From assembly GCF_040649515.1 (NCBI RefSeq), contig NZ_JBEZFP010000044.1, positions 1 to 59,395 of the forward strand: 59,395 nucleotides of DNA. The letters run 5' to 3'. The stretch is from Yinghuangia elevatio (GTDB taxonomy: Bacteria > Actinomycetota > Actinomycetes > Streptomycetales > Streptomycetaceae). This document shows, piece after piece, positions 24,272 to 33,300 of the stretch (the first letter of the stretch is position 1; every line of letters begins with the position of its first letter). The position numbers and the translations under genes were made by a program. The notes below the pieces were generated by a model. The model was not told the origin of the DNA, searched no databases, and worked only from the letters and a program-made list of their open reading frames with translations.

Positions 24272-25237
24272 ATGGACGTCGACGCGTCGTACGCGTACTG
24301 CGAGCGGCTGACCCGCAATCAGGCGCGGAACTTCTACTACGGCATCCGGTTGCTGCCCGAACCGAAGCGCCTCGCGCTCAGCGCGGTGTACGCCTTCGCC
24401 CGCGAGGTCGACGACATCGGCGACGGCGACCTGCCGCTGGAGACCAAGGTCGCCGAGCTGGGCCGGATGCGCGCGCAGCTGGAGGATCTTGCCGCCTACC
24501 GCGACCCGGTCTGCACCGCGCTCGCGGACGCCGCGCACCGCTACCCCATCCCGCTGTCCGCGCTCGACGAGCTCATCGACGGCGTCGAGATGGACCTCAA
24601 GGAGACGCAGTACCAGACCTTCGAGCAACTGACCGTGTACTGCCGCTGCGTGGCGGGCGCGGTCGGACGCCTGTCGCTCGGCATCTTCGGCTCGACGGAC
24701 CCCGAGCGCGCGCCGGAGCTGGCCGACACGCTCGGCATCGCGCTCCAAGTGACCAACATCCTCCGGGACATCAAGGAGGACAAGGACAACGGGCGGGTCT
24801 ACCTGCCGCGCGAGGACCTCGCGAAGTTCGGCCTGGAGGACGCCTGGGAGCCGGAAGGCGCCTTCGTGCCCGGGGCGGCGTTCGACGACCTGGTGCGCTT
24901 CGAGGGCGAGCGGGCCCGGCGCCTGTTCGACGAGGGCCTGCGCCTGCTGCCGCTGCTCGACCGGCGCAGCGCCGCCTCCGCCGGTGCGATGGCCGGAATC
25001 TACCGCCGCCTGCTGACCCGCATCGTCGCCGAACCGTCGGTCGTGCTCACCGGCCGCCAGTCGCTCCCCGGCTGGGAGAAGGCCGAGATCGCGGTGCGCG
25101 GGCTGTCCGGACTGCCGGTCGGCGAACGCTCGGCGTTCACGGCCGTACCGCAGAACGTCGCGCGTGTGACGCGGTCCACGGAAAAATTCCTCATGCGGGG
25201 AACACGTTCCGGCGAAAAACACTTCAAGGGGGAGTAG
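24272..25237 (+). CDS. hpnD: Presqualene diphosphate synthase HpnD, 321 aa
   Basis: Condenses two farnesyl diphosphates to presqualene diphosphate, the entry step of the bacterial three-enzyme squalene route. It has ARNFYYGIRLLPEPKR at the N-terminus, the first Asp-rich motif REVDDIGDG, and the second RDIKEDKDNGRVYLP. It resembles phytoene synthase, but the hpnC/hpnE context settles the assignment. The ATG at 24272 has GAGGAG upstream; an in-frame GTG at 24260 overlapping the hpnC stop is an alternative. Confidence 0.93.
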   Translation: MDVDASYAYCERLTRNQARNFYYGIRLLPEPKRLALSAVYAFAREVDDIGDGDLPLETKVAELGRMRAQLEDLAAYRDPVCTALADAAHRYPIPLSALDELIDGVEMDLKETQYQTFEQLTVYCRCVAGAVGRLSLGIFGSTDPERAPELADTLGIALQVTNILRDIKEDKDNGRVYLPREDLAKFGLEDAWEPEGAFVPGAAFDDLVRFEGERARRLFDEGLRLLPLLDRRSAASAGAMAGIYRRLLTRIVAEPSVVLTGRQSLPGWEKAEIAVRGLSGLPVGERSAFTAVPQNVARVTRSTEKFLMRGTRSGEKHFKGE

Positions 25238-25268
25238 GCCAAGTGATCTTCTGGGTACGTGAGGGCTC

Positions 25269-26675
25269 ATGACACGTCGTCTGATCGTGGTGGGGGGAGG
25301 ACTCGCCGGCATCACCGCCGCACTCACCGCGGCTGATGCGGGCGCGTCCGTGACGTTGCTGGAGGGGCGTCCGCGCCTCGGCGGTGCGACGTTCTCCTTC
25401 CGCCGTGGCGGACGGTGGCTCGACAACGGGCAGCACGTGTTCCTGCGCTGCTGCACCGAGTACCGGTGGTTCCTCGACCGCATCGGATCGACGGGCGACA
25501 CGGTCCTGCAGGACCGGCTCGACGTACCCGTCCTCACTCCCTGGGGCACGACCGGGCGGCTGCGCCGCAGCGCGCTGCCCTCGCCCCTGCACCTGTCCGC
25601 CGCACTGTCCCGCTACCCGTTCCTGACCCTCGCGGGCCGGGCCCGGGTCGGGGTCGCGGCGCTCGCGCTCAAGCGCCTCGACCCCGAGGACCCGCGCCTC
25701 GACGAGGTCACCTTCGGCAGCTGGCTCGACCGGTTCGGCGTCACGGCCCGCGAACGCGCCGCGATGTGGGACCTGGTCGGCGTCGCCACCATCAACCTGA
25801 CGGCCGAGCACGCCTCGCTCGCCGTCGCCACCAAGGTCTTCCGCACCGGGCTGCTCGACACCAACGACGGCGCCGACATCGGCTGGAGCAAGGTGCCGCT
25901 CCAGAAGCTGCACGGCGACGCCGCACAGCGCGCGCTCGAGGACGCGAAGGTGGACGTACGCCTCCGCTCCCGGGTCGCGGCCGTCGAGCCGCTGCCCGGC
26001 GGCGGCTTCACCGTCGACTCCGACGGCGGCACCCTGCACGCCGACGGCGTCGTCATCGCCGTACCGCACGAGGACGCCGCGCGGCTGCTCCCCGCCGGCG
26101 CCCTGCTCCTCGACGACCGGCCGGCCGACCCCACCGTCCTTGCCGGACTGGGGAGTTCGCCGATCGTCAACCTGCATGTGGTCTACGACCGGCCGGTCTT
26201 CACCGAGGACTTCGCGGCCGGCCTCGGCAGTCCCTTGCAGTGGGTCTTCGACCGCAGCGACAACCTCGGACTCGAACGCGGCCGGTACCTCGCGGTGTCG
26301 TTGTCCGCCGCCGAGGACGAGATCGATCTGACGCAGCATCAACTCCGGGACCGGTTCCTGCCCGCGCTCGAAAGGCTGATTCCCGCCACGCGTTCGGCGC
26401 GTGTCGAGGAGTTCGTCGTGACCAAGGAGCGCACCGCGACCTTCCGAGCCGCACCCGGCTCGGCCCGACTGCGACCGTACGCGCGCACCGCCCTGCCTGG
26501 ACTCGCACTCGCCGGCTCGTGGACCGCCACCGGGTGGCCCGCGACCATGGAGTCGGCTGTCCGAAGCGGCCTGGCCGCGGCCCACGTCACCCTGCCCAGC
26601 CTGGACTTGGATCCCGGGCGTGTACTGCCGACGACTCCATCTGGTGCCTTCCCGGAGAGGACGACGACACCGTGA
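25269..26675 (+). CDS. hpnE: Hydroxysqualene dehydroxylase HpnE, 468 aa
   Basis: FAD-dependent amine-oxidase-fold enzyme that reduces hydroxysqualene to squalene. The dinucleotide-binding motif GGGLAG is at residues 9-14 with the acidic end of beta2 in LLEGRPRLGG. The FSFRRGGRWLDNGQHVF stretch is characteristic of HpnE rather than phytoene desaturase, and the C-terminal SWTATGWPATMESAVRSG closes the FAD site. Its TGA overlaps the next GTG start. The C-terminal tail (about 435-468) is polar. Confidence 0.92.
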   Translation: MTRRLIVVGGGLAGITAALTAADAGASVTLLEGRPRLGGATFSFRRGGRWLDNGQHVFLRCCTEYRWFLDRIGSTGDTVLQDRLDVPVLTPWGTTGRLRRSALPSPLHLSAALSRYPFLTLAGRARVGVAALALKRLDPEDPRLDEVTFGSWLDRFGVTARERAAMWDLVGVATINLTAEHASLAVATKVFRTGLLDTNDGADIGWSKVPLQKLHGDAAQRALEDAKVDVRLRSRVAAVEPLPGGGFTVDSDGGTLHADGVVIAVPHEDAARLLPAGALLLDDRPADPTVLAGLGSSPIVNLHVVYDRPVFTEDFAAGLGSPLQWVFDRSDNLGLERGRYLAVSLSAAEDEIDLTQHQLRDRFLPALERLIPATRSARVEEFVVTKERTATFRAAPGSARLRPYARTALPGLALAGSWTATGWPATMESAVRSGLAAAHVTLPSLDLDPGRVLPTTPSGAFPERTTTP

Positions 26676-27697
26676 CCGTAGCCGACAGCTCACTCGCCCC
26701 CGTTGTACTTGACCGCGCCCGCGAGGCCACGCAGCCCGCGCTCCGCACCGCCGTCGCCCGCCTCGAACCGCCGCTCGCCCGGGTCTCCGCCTACCACATG
26801 GGATGGGCCGACACCGAGGGCCGCCCGGTCCCGGGCAACGGCGGCAAGGCGCTGCGCCCCGCGCTCGCGCTGCTGTCCGCCGAGGCCGTCGGGGCGCCCA
26901 CCCGGGCCGGTGTCCCCGGTGCGGTCGCCGTCGAACTCGTCCACAACTTCTCGCTCCTGCACGACGACCTCATGGACGGCGACGAGGAGCGGCGGCACCG
27001 GCCCACCGCCTGGAAGGCCTTCGGCCCCGGCCTCGCGGTCCTGGCCGGCGACGGGCTGCTCGTGCTCGCCGAGCAGGTGCTGATGGAGTCGTCCGGCCAG
27101 GGCGACCGCGCCGCCAAGCTGCTCACCGACGCGACCGCCGCACTGATCGACGGACAGTCCCAGGACCTCTCGTTCGAGACGCGTATGGACGTCACGGTCG
27201 AGGAGTGCCTGTCGATGGCCGGCAACAAGACCGGTGCGCTGCTCGCCTGCGCGAGCGCCATCGGTGCCGCGCTCGCCGGCGCCGAGCAGGAGACCGTGGA
27301 CCGGCTGTACGCGTTCGGCCACCACCTCGGCATCGCCTTCCAGGCCGTCGACGACCTGCTCGGCATCTGGGGCCGCCCCGAGGTGACCGGCAAGCCCGCC
27401 TGGAACGACCTGCGCCAGCGCAAGAAGTCCGTCCCGGTCGTCGCCGCGCTCACCTCCGGGGGCGCCGCGGCGGACCGGCTGGCCGACCTCTACACCACCC
27501 CCGGTGACCTGACGGAGGATCAGTTGGCTTTGGCCGCAAGGCTCGTGGAGGAGGCGGGAGGCCGCGTCCGAACCGAGGTGGAGGCGCAGCGACACCTGGA
27601 GCTCGCGCTCGGCAGCCTCGACGGACTCGGCATCCCGGAGGTGACGCGTACCGACCTGGCGGCCCTGGCGGCATTCACTACGACTCGGGAGTTGTGA
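26672..27697 (+). CDS. Polyprenyl diphosphate synthase, 341 aa
   Basis: trans-Isoprenyl diphosphate synthase supplying C15 (or C20) prenyl donors. The first aspartate-rich motif DDLMDGD is at residues 98-104, followed by RRHRPT. The second is VDDLLGIWG. The GNGGKALRPALALLSAE segment binds IPP. In Streptomyces hopanoid clusters the same position is held by a farnesyl-type synthase, so FPP for HpnD is the likely product; the residue pattern alone does not fix chain length. It is coupled at both ends through GTGA overlaps. Confidence 0.9.
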   Translation: MTVADSSLAPVVLDRAREATQPALRTAVARLEPPLARVSAYHMGWADTEGRPVPGNGGKALRPALALLSAEAVGAPTRAGVPGAVAVELVHNFSLLHDDLMDGDEERRHRPTAWKAFGPGLAVLAGDGLLVLAEQVLMESSGQGDRAAKLLTDATAALIDGQSQDLSFETRMDVTVEECLSMAGNKTGALLACASAIGAALAGAEQETVDRLYAFGHHLGIAFQAVDDLLGIWGRPEVTGKPAWNDLRQRKKSVPVVAALTSGGAAADRLADLYTTPGDLTEDQLALAARLVEEAGGRVRTEVEAQRHLELALGSLDGLGIPEVTRTDLAALAAFTTTREL

Positions 27698-29604
27698 AGA
27701 TGACGGTGACGGTCCAGACCGGTTCCACCGACGCGCCGGAGCGGGCGAAGGACACGCTCGACCGCGCCGTGGCCCACCTGCTCTCGCTGCAGGACGAGAC
27801 GGGCTGGTGGAAGGGCGAGCTGGAGACCAACGTCACGATGGACGCCGAGGACCTCCTGTTCCGGGAGTTCCTCGGCATCCGCACCGCCGAGCAGACCGAG
27901 CAGTCGGCCCGGTGGATCCGTGCGAACCAGCGGGAGGACGGCACATGGGCGTCCTTCCGGGGCGGTCCCGCGGAGCTGTCCACGACGATCGAGGCGTACG
28001 TCGCCCTCAAGCTCGCCGGGGACTCCGTCGACGCCGACCACATGCGGCGCGCCGCCGCGTACATCCGCGAGCAGGGCGGCATCGCGCACAGCCGGGTCTT
28101 CACGCGCTTCTGGCTGGCCTTCTTCGGCTGGTGGTCCTGGGACGAACTCCCGGTGATGCCGCCGGAGTTGATCTACCTGCCCAAGTGGTTCCCGCTCAAC
28201 GTCTACGACTTCGCGTGCTGGGCGCGGCAGACGATCGTCCCGCTCACCATCGTGAGCTCGCTGCGCCCGGTCCGGCCCGCGCCGTTCGGCCTCGACGAAC
28301 TGGAGCCGACCGGGCCGGTGGCCGCCAAGCCGGTGGCCGACGACCCGTGGTCGCGGTTCTTCCGCGCCCTCGACCGGGTCCTGCACGTCTACTCCAAGCG
28401 CCCGGTGATGCCGGTGCGCCGGCACGCGATCCGCCGCGCCAAGCAGTGGATCATCGAGCGCCAGGAGGCGGACGGCGGCTGGGGCGGTATCCAGCCGCCG
28501 TGGGTGTACTCGCTCATCGCGCTGCACCTGACCGGCATGCCGCTCAACCACCCGGTCGTGGCGCAGGGCATCAAGGGCCTCGACGGGTTCACCATCTGGG
28601 AGGACACCGACGAGGGCACGGTGCGGCGCTTCGAGGCCTGCCAGTCCCCGGTGTGGGACACCGGCCTCTCGCTCGTCGCGCTGCGCGACGCCGGGCTCGC
28701 CGCGGACCACCCGCAGGTCGTCAAGGCCGCGGGCTGGCTGCTGGACGAGGAGATCCGCGAGTACGGCGACTGGGCGGTCCGCCGTCCCGGTCTCGAACCG
28801 GGCGGATGGGCCTTCGAGTTCGCCAACGACTACTACCCGGACACGGACGACACCGCCGAGGTCGTGATGGCTCTGCGGTACACCGCCCACCCCGACACCG
28901 AGCGCATGCGCGAGGTGCTGGGCCGCGCCGAGGTGTGGACCGCCGGAATGCGCAGCAAGGACGGCGCGTGGGGCGCGTTCGACGCGGACAACACCGCCGG
29001 GCTGCCGCTCAAGCTGCCGTTCTGTGACTTCGGCGCGGTCACCGACCCGCCGTCGGCGGACGTCACCGCGCACATCGTCGAGATGTTCGCGGAGTCCGGC
29101 CCGGAGTACCGCGACCAGGTCGTCGAGGGCGTGCGCTGGCTGCTGCGCAACCAGGAGGCGGACGGCTCGTGGTTCGGCCGCTGGGGCGCGAACTACATCT
29201 ACGGCACCGGCGCCACCGTCCCGGCCCTCGTGCTCGCGGGCGTCGACCCGCGGCACAGCGCGATCCGCCGCGCGGTCCGCTGGCTCAACGGGATCCAGAA
29301 CCCGGACGGCGGCTGGGGCGAAGACCTGCGCTCGTACGTCGACCCCGCGTGGTCCGGCAAGGGCGACTCCACCGCGTCGCAGACCGCGTGGGCGCTGCTG
29401 GCGCTCCTCGCGGCCGGCGAGAGCGGTGCCGCGGTCGAACGCGGAATCCGCTGGCTGACGGAGCATCAGAACGAGGAAGGCGGCTGGGACGAACCGCAGT
29501 TCACCGGCACCGGCTTCCCCGGCGACTTCTACATCAAGTACCACATGTACCGGATCGTGTTCCCCATCATGGCGCTCGGACGGTACGTGAAGGCGGCGGG
29601 CTGA
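27694..29604 (+). CDS. shc: Squalene-hopene cyclase, 636 aa
   Basis: Cyclises squalene to hop-22(29)-ene and hopanol at the membrane surface. The acid motif DTDD is at residues 383-386, equivalent to the catalytic DxDD of class II triterpene cyclases. QW repeats are scattered through both alpha barrels (for example QRQEADGGWGG and NPDGGWGEDLRSY-type segments). The length is normal. The GTG at 27694 overlaps the preceding stop; an ATG two codons on (27700) could serve. Confidence 0.96.
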   Translation: MKMTVTVQTGSTDAPERAKDTLDRAVAHLLSLQDETGWWKGELETNVTMDAEDLLFREFLGIRTAEQTEQSARWIRANQREDGTWASFRGGPAELSTTIEAYVALKLAGDSVDADHMRRAAAYIREQGGIAHSRVFTRFWLAFFGWWSWDELPVMPPELIYLPKWFPLNVYDFACWARQTIVPLTIVSSLRPVRPAPFGLDELEPTGPVAAKPVADDPWSRFFRALDRVLHVYSKRPVMPVRRHAIRRAKQWIIERQEADGGWGGIQPPWVYSLIALHLTGMPLNHPVVAQGIKGLDGFTIWEDTDEGTVRRFEACQSPVWDTGLSLVALRDAGLAADHPQVVKAAGWLLDEEIREYGDWAVRRPGLEPGGWAFEFANDYYPDTDDTAEVVMALRYTAHPDTERMREVLGRAEVWTAGMRSKDGAWGAFDADNTAGLPLKLPFCDFGAVTDPPSADVTAHIVEMFAESGPEYRDQVVEGVRWLLRNQEADGSWFGRWGANYIYGTGATVPALVLAGVDPRHSAIRRAVRWLNGIQNPDGGWGEDLRSYVDPAWSGKGDSTASQTAWALLALLAAGESGAAVERGIRWLTEHQNEEGGWDEPQFTGTGFPGDFYIKYHMYRIVFPIMALGRYVKAAG

Positions 29605-29607
29605 GCC

Positions 29608-30375
29608 GTGGCACGGAACGCCGACGGAGGCCGCGGACACACCGGCGGTGCGCCCGCGGCCCAGGCCGCCGAAGAGGCGGCGCAGGCCGTCGAGGACGGC
29701 CCCGCGCGGCCCCTTCTCGTCGCCCCCCTGCGCATCGAGCGCCGCGCCCTGGTGCGCGGCGGCGCCGGGACCGTGCTGCGCTCCGGCATGGGCGAGGCCA
29801 AGTCGCTCGCCTGTGCCGAGACCCTGACCGGCGCCCCCGCGGTGGCCGTGGCGGGCATGGGCGCGGGCATGGAGGGGCTGCGGCCCGGCGACATCGTGGT
29901 GGCCACCGAAGTGCGCGGCCCCGACGGCGAGGTGCGGCCGTGCCCCTGGGCCGACTCCCTCGTGAAGGCCCTGCGCCCGCTGCCCGTCCCGGTGTACGCC
30001 GGACCGGTCGCGACCGTGCGCAAGCTGGTCCGCCCGGCCGAACGCGGCCCGCTCGCCGAGGCCGGGGTCGTCGCGGCCGACATGGAGTCCTTCTTCCTGC
30101 TCACCGAGTGGTGGACGCGGCCCGGCCCGGAGCGGCCCTGGGCCGTGGTGCGCGTGGTCAGCGACTCGCCGAAGCACGAACTGCTGCGGCCGGGCATCGT
30201 GCGCAACGGCCTGACCGCGTACCGGTCACTGAAAGCCGCCGCGCGCACACTCTCCGATTGGCTCGACGCGGTCGCGGGCCCGGATTCCGGCCCGTTCCCG
30301 ACGGCCGGGGCACGCGAGGGGGCAGACTTGGGCGTGGGACGCGGCACGGCGGATGAACAGGACGGTGGCGGATGA
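29608..30375 (+). CDS. hpnG: HpnG-type nucleoside phosphorylase family protein, 255 aa
   Basis: Purine/uridine phosphorylase-fold enzyme. HpnG removes adenine from adenosylhopane, a step in making ribosylhopane and then bacteriohopanetetrol. Family features are AVAGMGAGMEGLRPGDIVVA, the catalytic-site AADMESFFLL (acidic residue binding ribose) and VVRVVSDSPKHEL. There is a 30-residue Ala-rich N-terminal extension and a polar tail. The GTG start lies 3 bases after the shc stop, and the ATGA overlap couples it to the aminotransferase gene. HpnH, which makes its substrate, is not encoded here. Confidence 0.85.
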   Translation: MARNADGGRGHTGGAPAAQAAEEAAQAVEDGPARPLLVAPLRIERRALVRGGAGTVLRSGMGEAKSLACAETLTGAPAVAVAGMGAGMEGLRPGDIVVATEVRGPDGEVRPCPWADSLVKALRPLPVPVYAGPVATVRKLVRPAERGPLAEAGVVAADMESFFLLTEWWTRPGPERPWAVVRVVSDSPKHELLRPGIVRNGLTAYRSLKAAARTLSDWLDAVAGPDSGPFPTAGAREGADLGVGRGTADEQDGGG

Positions 30376-31748
30376 CGTTCGATCTCGGTGAGACGCTGGC
30401 GGAGTACGAGGGGCGCGGCTTCGAGCTGACCGCCAAGCACCTCAATCCGCAGCTGCCGCGCGTGCTCCAGACCATCGGCTTCCACCGCAACTACGTGCGC
30501 GCCGAGGGCCCGTACCTCTACGACGAGACGGGGGGCGAGTACCTCGACTTCCTGTCCGGCTTCGGCACGTACGGCGTCGGCCGGCACCACCCCGTGGTCC
30601 GCAAGGCGATGCAGGACGTCATCGCCCTCGACCTGCCGGACATCGTGCACTTCGCGACGCCGCCGCTGGCCGCCGCGCTCGCCGACCGCCTGCTGCGCAC
30701 GACGCCGCACCTGGACCGGGTGTACTTCTGCAACAGCGGCACCGAGGCGGTCGAGGCGGCGCTGAAGTTCGCGCGCTTCGCCACCGGGCGCAAGCGCATC
30801 GTGTACGTCGACCACGCGTTCCACGGTTTGACCACCGGCTCGCTGTCGGTCAACGGGGCCAAGGAGTTCCGCAAGGGCTTCGAGCCGCTGCTGCCGGACT
30901 CCGCGGTGCCGCTCGGCGACCTCGACGCGCTGGAGCGCGAGCTGAAGCGCGGCGACGTCGCGGCGTTCATCGTCGAGCCGATCCAGGGCAAGGGCGTGCT
31001 GATCCCGCCGCCCGGGTACCTGGCGGCCGCCCAGAAGCTGCTGCGGCAGCACGGCGCGCTGCTGATCGCCGACGAGGTGCAGGTCGGCATGGGCCGCACC
31101 GGCAAGTTCTGGGCGTACGAGTGGGAGCCCGGCGTCGAGCCGGACATCGTCACGGTGGCCAAGGCGCTGTCCGGCGGGTACGTCCCGATCGGCGCCACGC
31201 TGACCAAGGACTGGATCTTCAAGAAGGTCTACTCGACCATGGACCGCGTCCTGGTCCACGACTGCACCTTCGGCGGCAACAACCAGGCCATGGCGGCCGG
31301 CCTCGCGACCCTCGCGGTCATCGAGGACGAGGACCTGACCGGCAACTGCCTGCGCATGGGCGACGCCTTCCAGTCCGCGCTGCGCCCGCTGCAGGAGAAG
31401 TACGAGCTGTTCGCCGACGTCCGCGGGCGCGGGCTGATCGTCGGCCTGGAGTTCGGCAAGCCGAAGTCCCTGAAGCTGCGCGCCGGTTGGTCGACCCTGA
31501 AGGCGGCGCGCACCGGGCTGTTCGCGCAGATGGTCGTCGTCCCGCTGTTCCAGCGGCACCGCATGCTCACGCAGGTGGCCGGCGACCACATGGACGTCAT
31601 CAAGCTGCTGCCGCCGTACGTGATCGGGCAGCACGACGTCGACAACTTCACCGCGGCCTTCGTGGATGTCATGGACGACGCGCACAAGGGCACCGGCCTC
31701 ATGTGGGACTTCGGCCGCACCCTCATCAAGCAGGCGTTGACGAAGTAG
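30372..31748 (+). CDS. Class III PLP aminotransferase of the hopanoid locus (HpnO-like), 458 aa
   Basis: Fold-type I PLP enzyme. The Schiff-base lysine is Lys264 in TVAKALSGGYVPIG, the PLP-phosphate region reads FCNSGTEAVEAALK, and IADEVQVGMGRTG contains the cofactor-pairing Asp. It resembles ornithine/acetylornithine aminotransferases. By context it probably makes aminobacteriohopanetriol from ribosylhopane, as HpnO does, but orthologues in Streptomyces clusters are often annotated only generically. The ATG at 30372 overlaps the hpnG stop. A small hairpin (31764-31782) follows. Confidence 0.88.
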   Translation: MTFDLGETLAEYEGRGFELTAKHLNPQLPRVLQTIGFHRNYVRAEGPYLYDETGGEYLDFLSGFGTYGVGRHHPVVRKAMQDVIALDLPDIVHFATPPLAAALADRLLRTTPHLDRVYFCNSGTEAVEAALKFARFATGRKRIVYVDHAFHGLTTGSLSVNGAKEFRKGFEPLLPDSAVPLGDLDALERELKRGDVAAFIVEPIQGKGVLIPPPGYLAAAQKLLRQHGALLIADEVQVGMGRTGKFWAYEWEPGVEPDIVTVAKALSGGYVPIGATLTKDWIFKKVYSTMDRVLVHDCTFGGNNQAMAAGLATLAVIEDEDLTGNCLRMGDAFQSALRPLQEKYELFADVRGRGLIVGLEFGKPKSLKLRAGWSTLKAARTGLFAQMVVVPLFQRHRMLTQVAGDHMDVIKLLPPYVIGQHDVDNFTAAFVDVMDDAHKGTGLMWDFGRTLIKQALTK

Positions 31749-32345
31749 CCGCGCAGGCCCCCCGGTCACCGTGTCGGTGACCTGCACGTCGACCTGCACG
31801 TCGACCTGCACCAGGCCGGAGGAGGCCACGCGTCGCACGCCGTCGAAGACCACGGCGGCCATGTCCTGTCGGCACGGCGGCGGCATCAGCGGACGTGCCC
31901 CGGGAAGACGGGGATCCAGGCAGCCGAGCGCATGGCGGGTGCCCTCGTGATGCCGACGGCCAACTAGGGCCGGTTTGCGGGCGGAGTCCCACCCGACCGA
32001 CCCGGGCGAAGACGTCGTCCTTGCCGGTGCCGAGCATCGACGCGCGCCCCACCCGCCCCTGCCCCGCGAGGAGTTCGACGAGCACGTCGGCCGCCCGGTC
32101 GGCGCGCGGGTTGTCCACCGGCACGGCGAACTCGGGCCGCGGCGGCGCGGCAGGGCGGCCGGCCCCGCCGGCAGCGTGACGCGCAGTTCCGGGTCGCCGC
32201 CGGAGGGTGCCTCGGCGTGCTCCATGTCGCTGTCCGCCGGCCCCGGCGTCTCCGTCGACCCCCTCCTGCGGCGCCGTCCAGGTACGCGTCGACCAAGACG
32301 CAGCAGGCCCTCCGTGGAAGTTTCCGGACGGTTCCGTACGACGAA
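31749..32345 (-). pseudogene. Degenerate coding remnant, family unknown
   Basis: The minus strand shows coding-like pieces in different frames, for example RPETSTEGLLR, then VLVDAYLDGAAG, then VPVDNPRADRAADVLVELL with RVGRASMLGTGKDDVFARVG. No single frame joins them. This looks like a gene broken by several frameshifts. I cannot name the family, and no ribosome site is convincing. A divergent regulator gene would be expected in this position, but this is a guess. Confidence 0.3.
31764..31811. repeat. Hairpin merging into 12-bp tandem repeats after the aminotransferase
   Basis: GGTCACC-GTGTC-GGTGACC (31764-31782) begins 16 bases after the stop and may end the hopanoid operon. Its right arm runs into GACCTGCACGTC repeated at 31779-31790 and 31791-31802 and partially at 31803-31811. 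Confidence 0.6.
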
Positions 32346-32349
32346 TAGG

Positions 32350-32377
32350 TTGACAGAGTCAATCAACTAAGTAGCAT
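32350..32377 (+). promoter_or_regulatory. Promoter with overlapping palindrome, amidohydrolase operon
   Basis: Perfect minus-35 TTGACA (32350-32355), 16-base spacer, minus-10 TAGCAT (32372-32377), about 55 bases before the GTG at 32432. TTGAC-AGA-GTCAA overlays the minus-35 box, and a further GTTGA/TCAAC pair spans it, as expected for a repressor site. Confidence 0.6.
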
Positions 32378-32431
32378 GAAGCGGGTAGCCGCAGAGGCCT
32401 GGAAAGCCAGGCCCGACAAGGAGGTTCGCGC

Positions 32432-33292
32432 GTGCCAGGTTTCCCGTCCGATGTCGGCGCAGTGGACTTGATGATCGGATTCCCGAGCGCGCAGGCCCGC
32501 AGCCACTACGACTTCCTGAAGCCGCAGCTGCGCGACGCCGAGAGCGCCGGCATGGAGTTCCCGGCCGAGTACATGTTCAAGGGCGTGCCCAACCACCTGG
32601 ACGAGGGCGTCGACCCCGTCGGGGTGACGCTCGCGCAGATGGACGCCTGCGGTGTCGCCGTCGGTCTGGTCGGCATGGGCGAGACCGCGCAGCGTGCGGT
32701 CAAGGAGCACCCCGACCGGTTCCGGCTCAGCCTGGAGGTCGACCCGAACGACATCACCGCCACCGTGCGGCGGATCCGGGAGGCGTACGAGGAGCACCGC
32801 ATCGCCGCCGTCACGACCTTCCCGGCGGGCTGCAACCCGCAGGTCCCGGTCAGCGACCGCCGGTACTACCCCGTCTACCAGACGTGCATCGACCTGGACA
32901 TCCCGATCATCTCCAACGCCGGGATCCCCGGGCCGCGCGTACCGGCCGCATGCCAGGACGTGATGCACTTCGACCAGGTCTGCTACGACTTCCCCGAACT
33001 GCGCATCGTGATGCGGCACGGCGCGGAGCCGTGGGAGGACCTCGCCGTCAAGCTCATGCTCAAGTGGCCCGGCCTCTACTACATGACCTCGGCCTTCGCC
33101 CCCAAGTACTACCCGAAGGCCATCGTCGACTACGCCAACACCCGCGGCGCCGACAAGATCATGTACGCCGGCTACTACCCCATGGGCCTGTCCCTGGAGC
33201 GCATCTTCCGCGAGCTGCCCGACGTGCCCTTCAAGGCCGAGGTGTGGCCCAAGTTCCTGCGCGACAACGCGACCCGCGTCTTCAAGCTCTAG
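32432..33292 (+). CDS. Amidohydrolase-2 family protein lacking obvious metal ligands, 286 aa
   Basis: TIM-barrel protein of the amidohydrolase_2 (PF04909-like) family, recognised from its pattern HPDRFRLSLEVDPND, the MRHGAEPWEDLAVKLMLKWP stretch and the C-terminal FLRDNATRVFKL. The usual N-terminal D-x-H metal motif is replaced by VDLMIGFP, and the usual (G/S)SDYPH motif near the C-terminus reads YAGYYP. Several catalytic ligands therefore appear to be absent. AAGGAGGT lies 6 bases before the GTG at 32432. It is paired with an intact homologue at 33442 and may be a non-catalytic partner subunit; this is inference. Confidence 0.82.
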   Translation: MPGFPSDVGAVDLMIGFPSAQARSHYDFLKPQLRDAESAGMEFPAEYMFKGVPNHLDEGVDPVGVTLAQMDACGVAVGLVGMGETAQRAVKEHPDRFRLSLEVDPNDITATVRRIREAYEEHRIAAVTTFPAGCNPQVPVSDRRYYPVYQTCIDLDIPIISNAGIPGPRVPAACQDVMHFDQVCYDFPELRIVMRHGAEPWEDLAVKLMLKWPGLYYMTSAFAPKYYPKAIVDYANTRGADKIMYAGYYPMGLSLERIFRELPDVPFKAEVWPKFLRDNATRVFKL

Positions 33293-33300
33293 AGCCTTCG

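Noticed and set aside
23334..26675. Carotenoid cluster (phytoene synthase and desaturase)
   Set aside because: The two synthases and the FAD enzyme are followed by squalene-hopene cyclase and hpnG; the pattern is HpnCDE, and no lycopene cyclase or crtI-type partners exist.
29529..32366. 945-codon minus-strand open frame
   Set aside because: It is a shadow of shc, hpnG and the aminotransferase caused by extreme GC content; composition is Arg/Asp/Val-rich with no domain and no ribosome site. Only its 5' part overlaps the decayed region.
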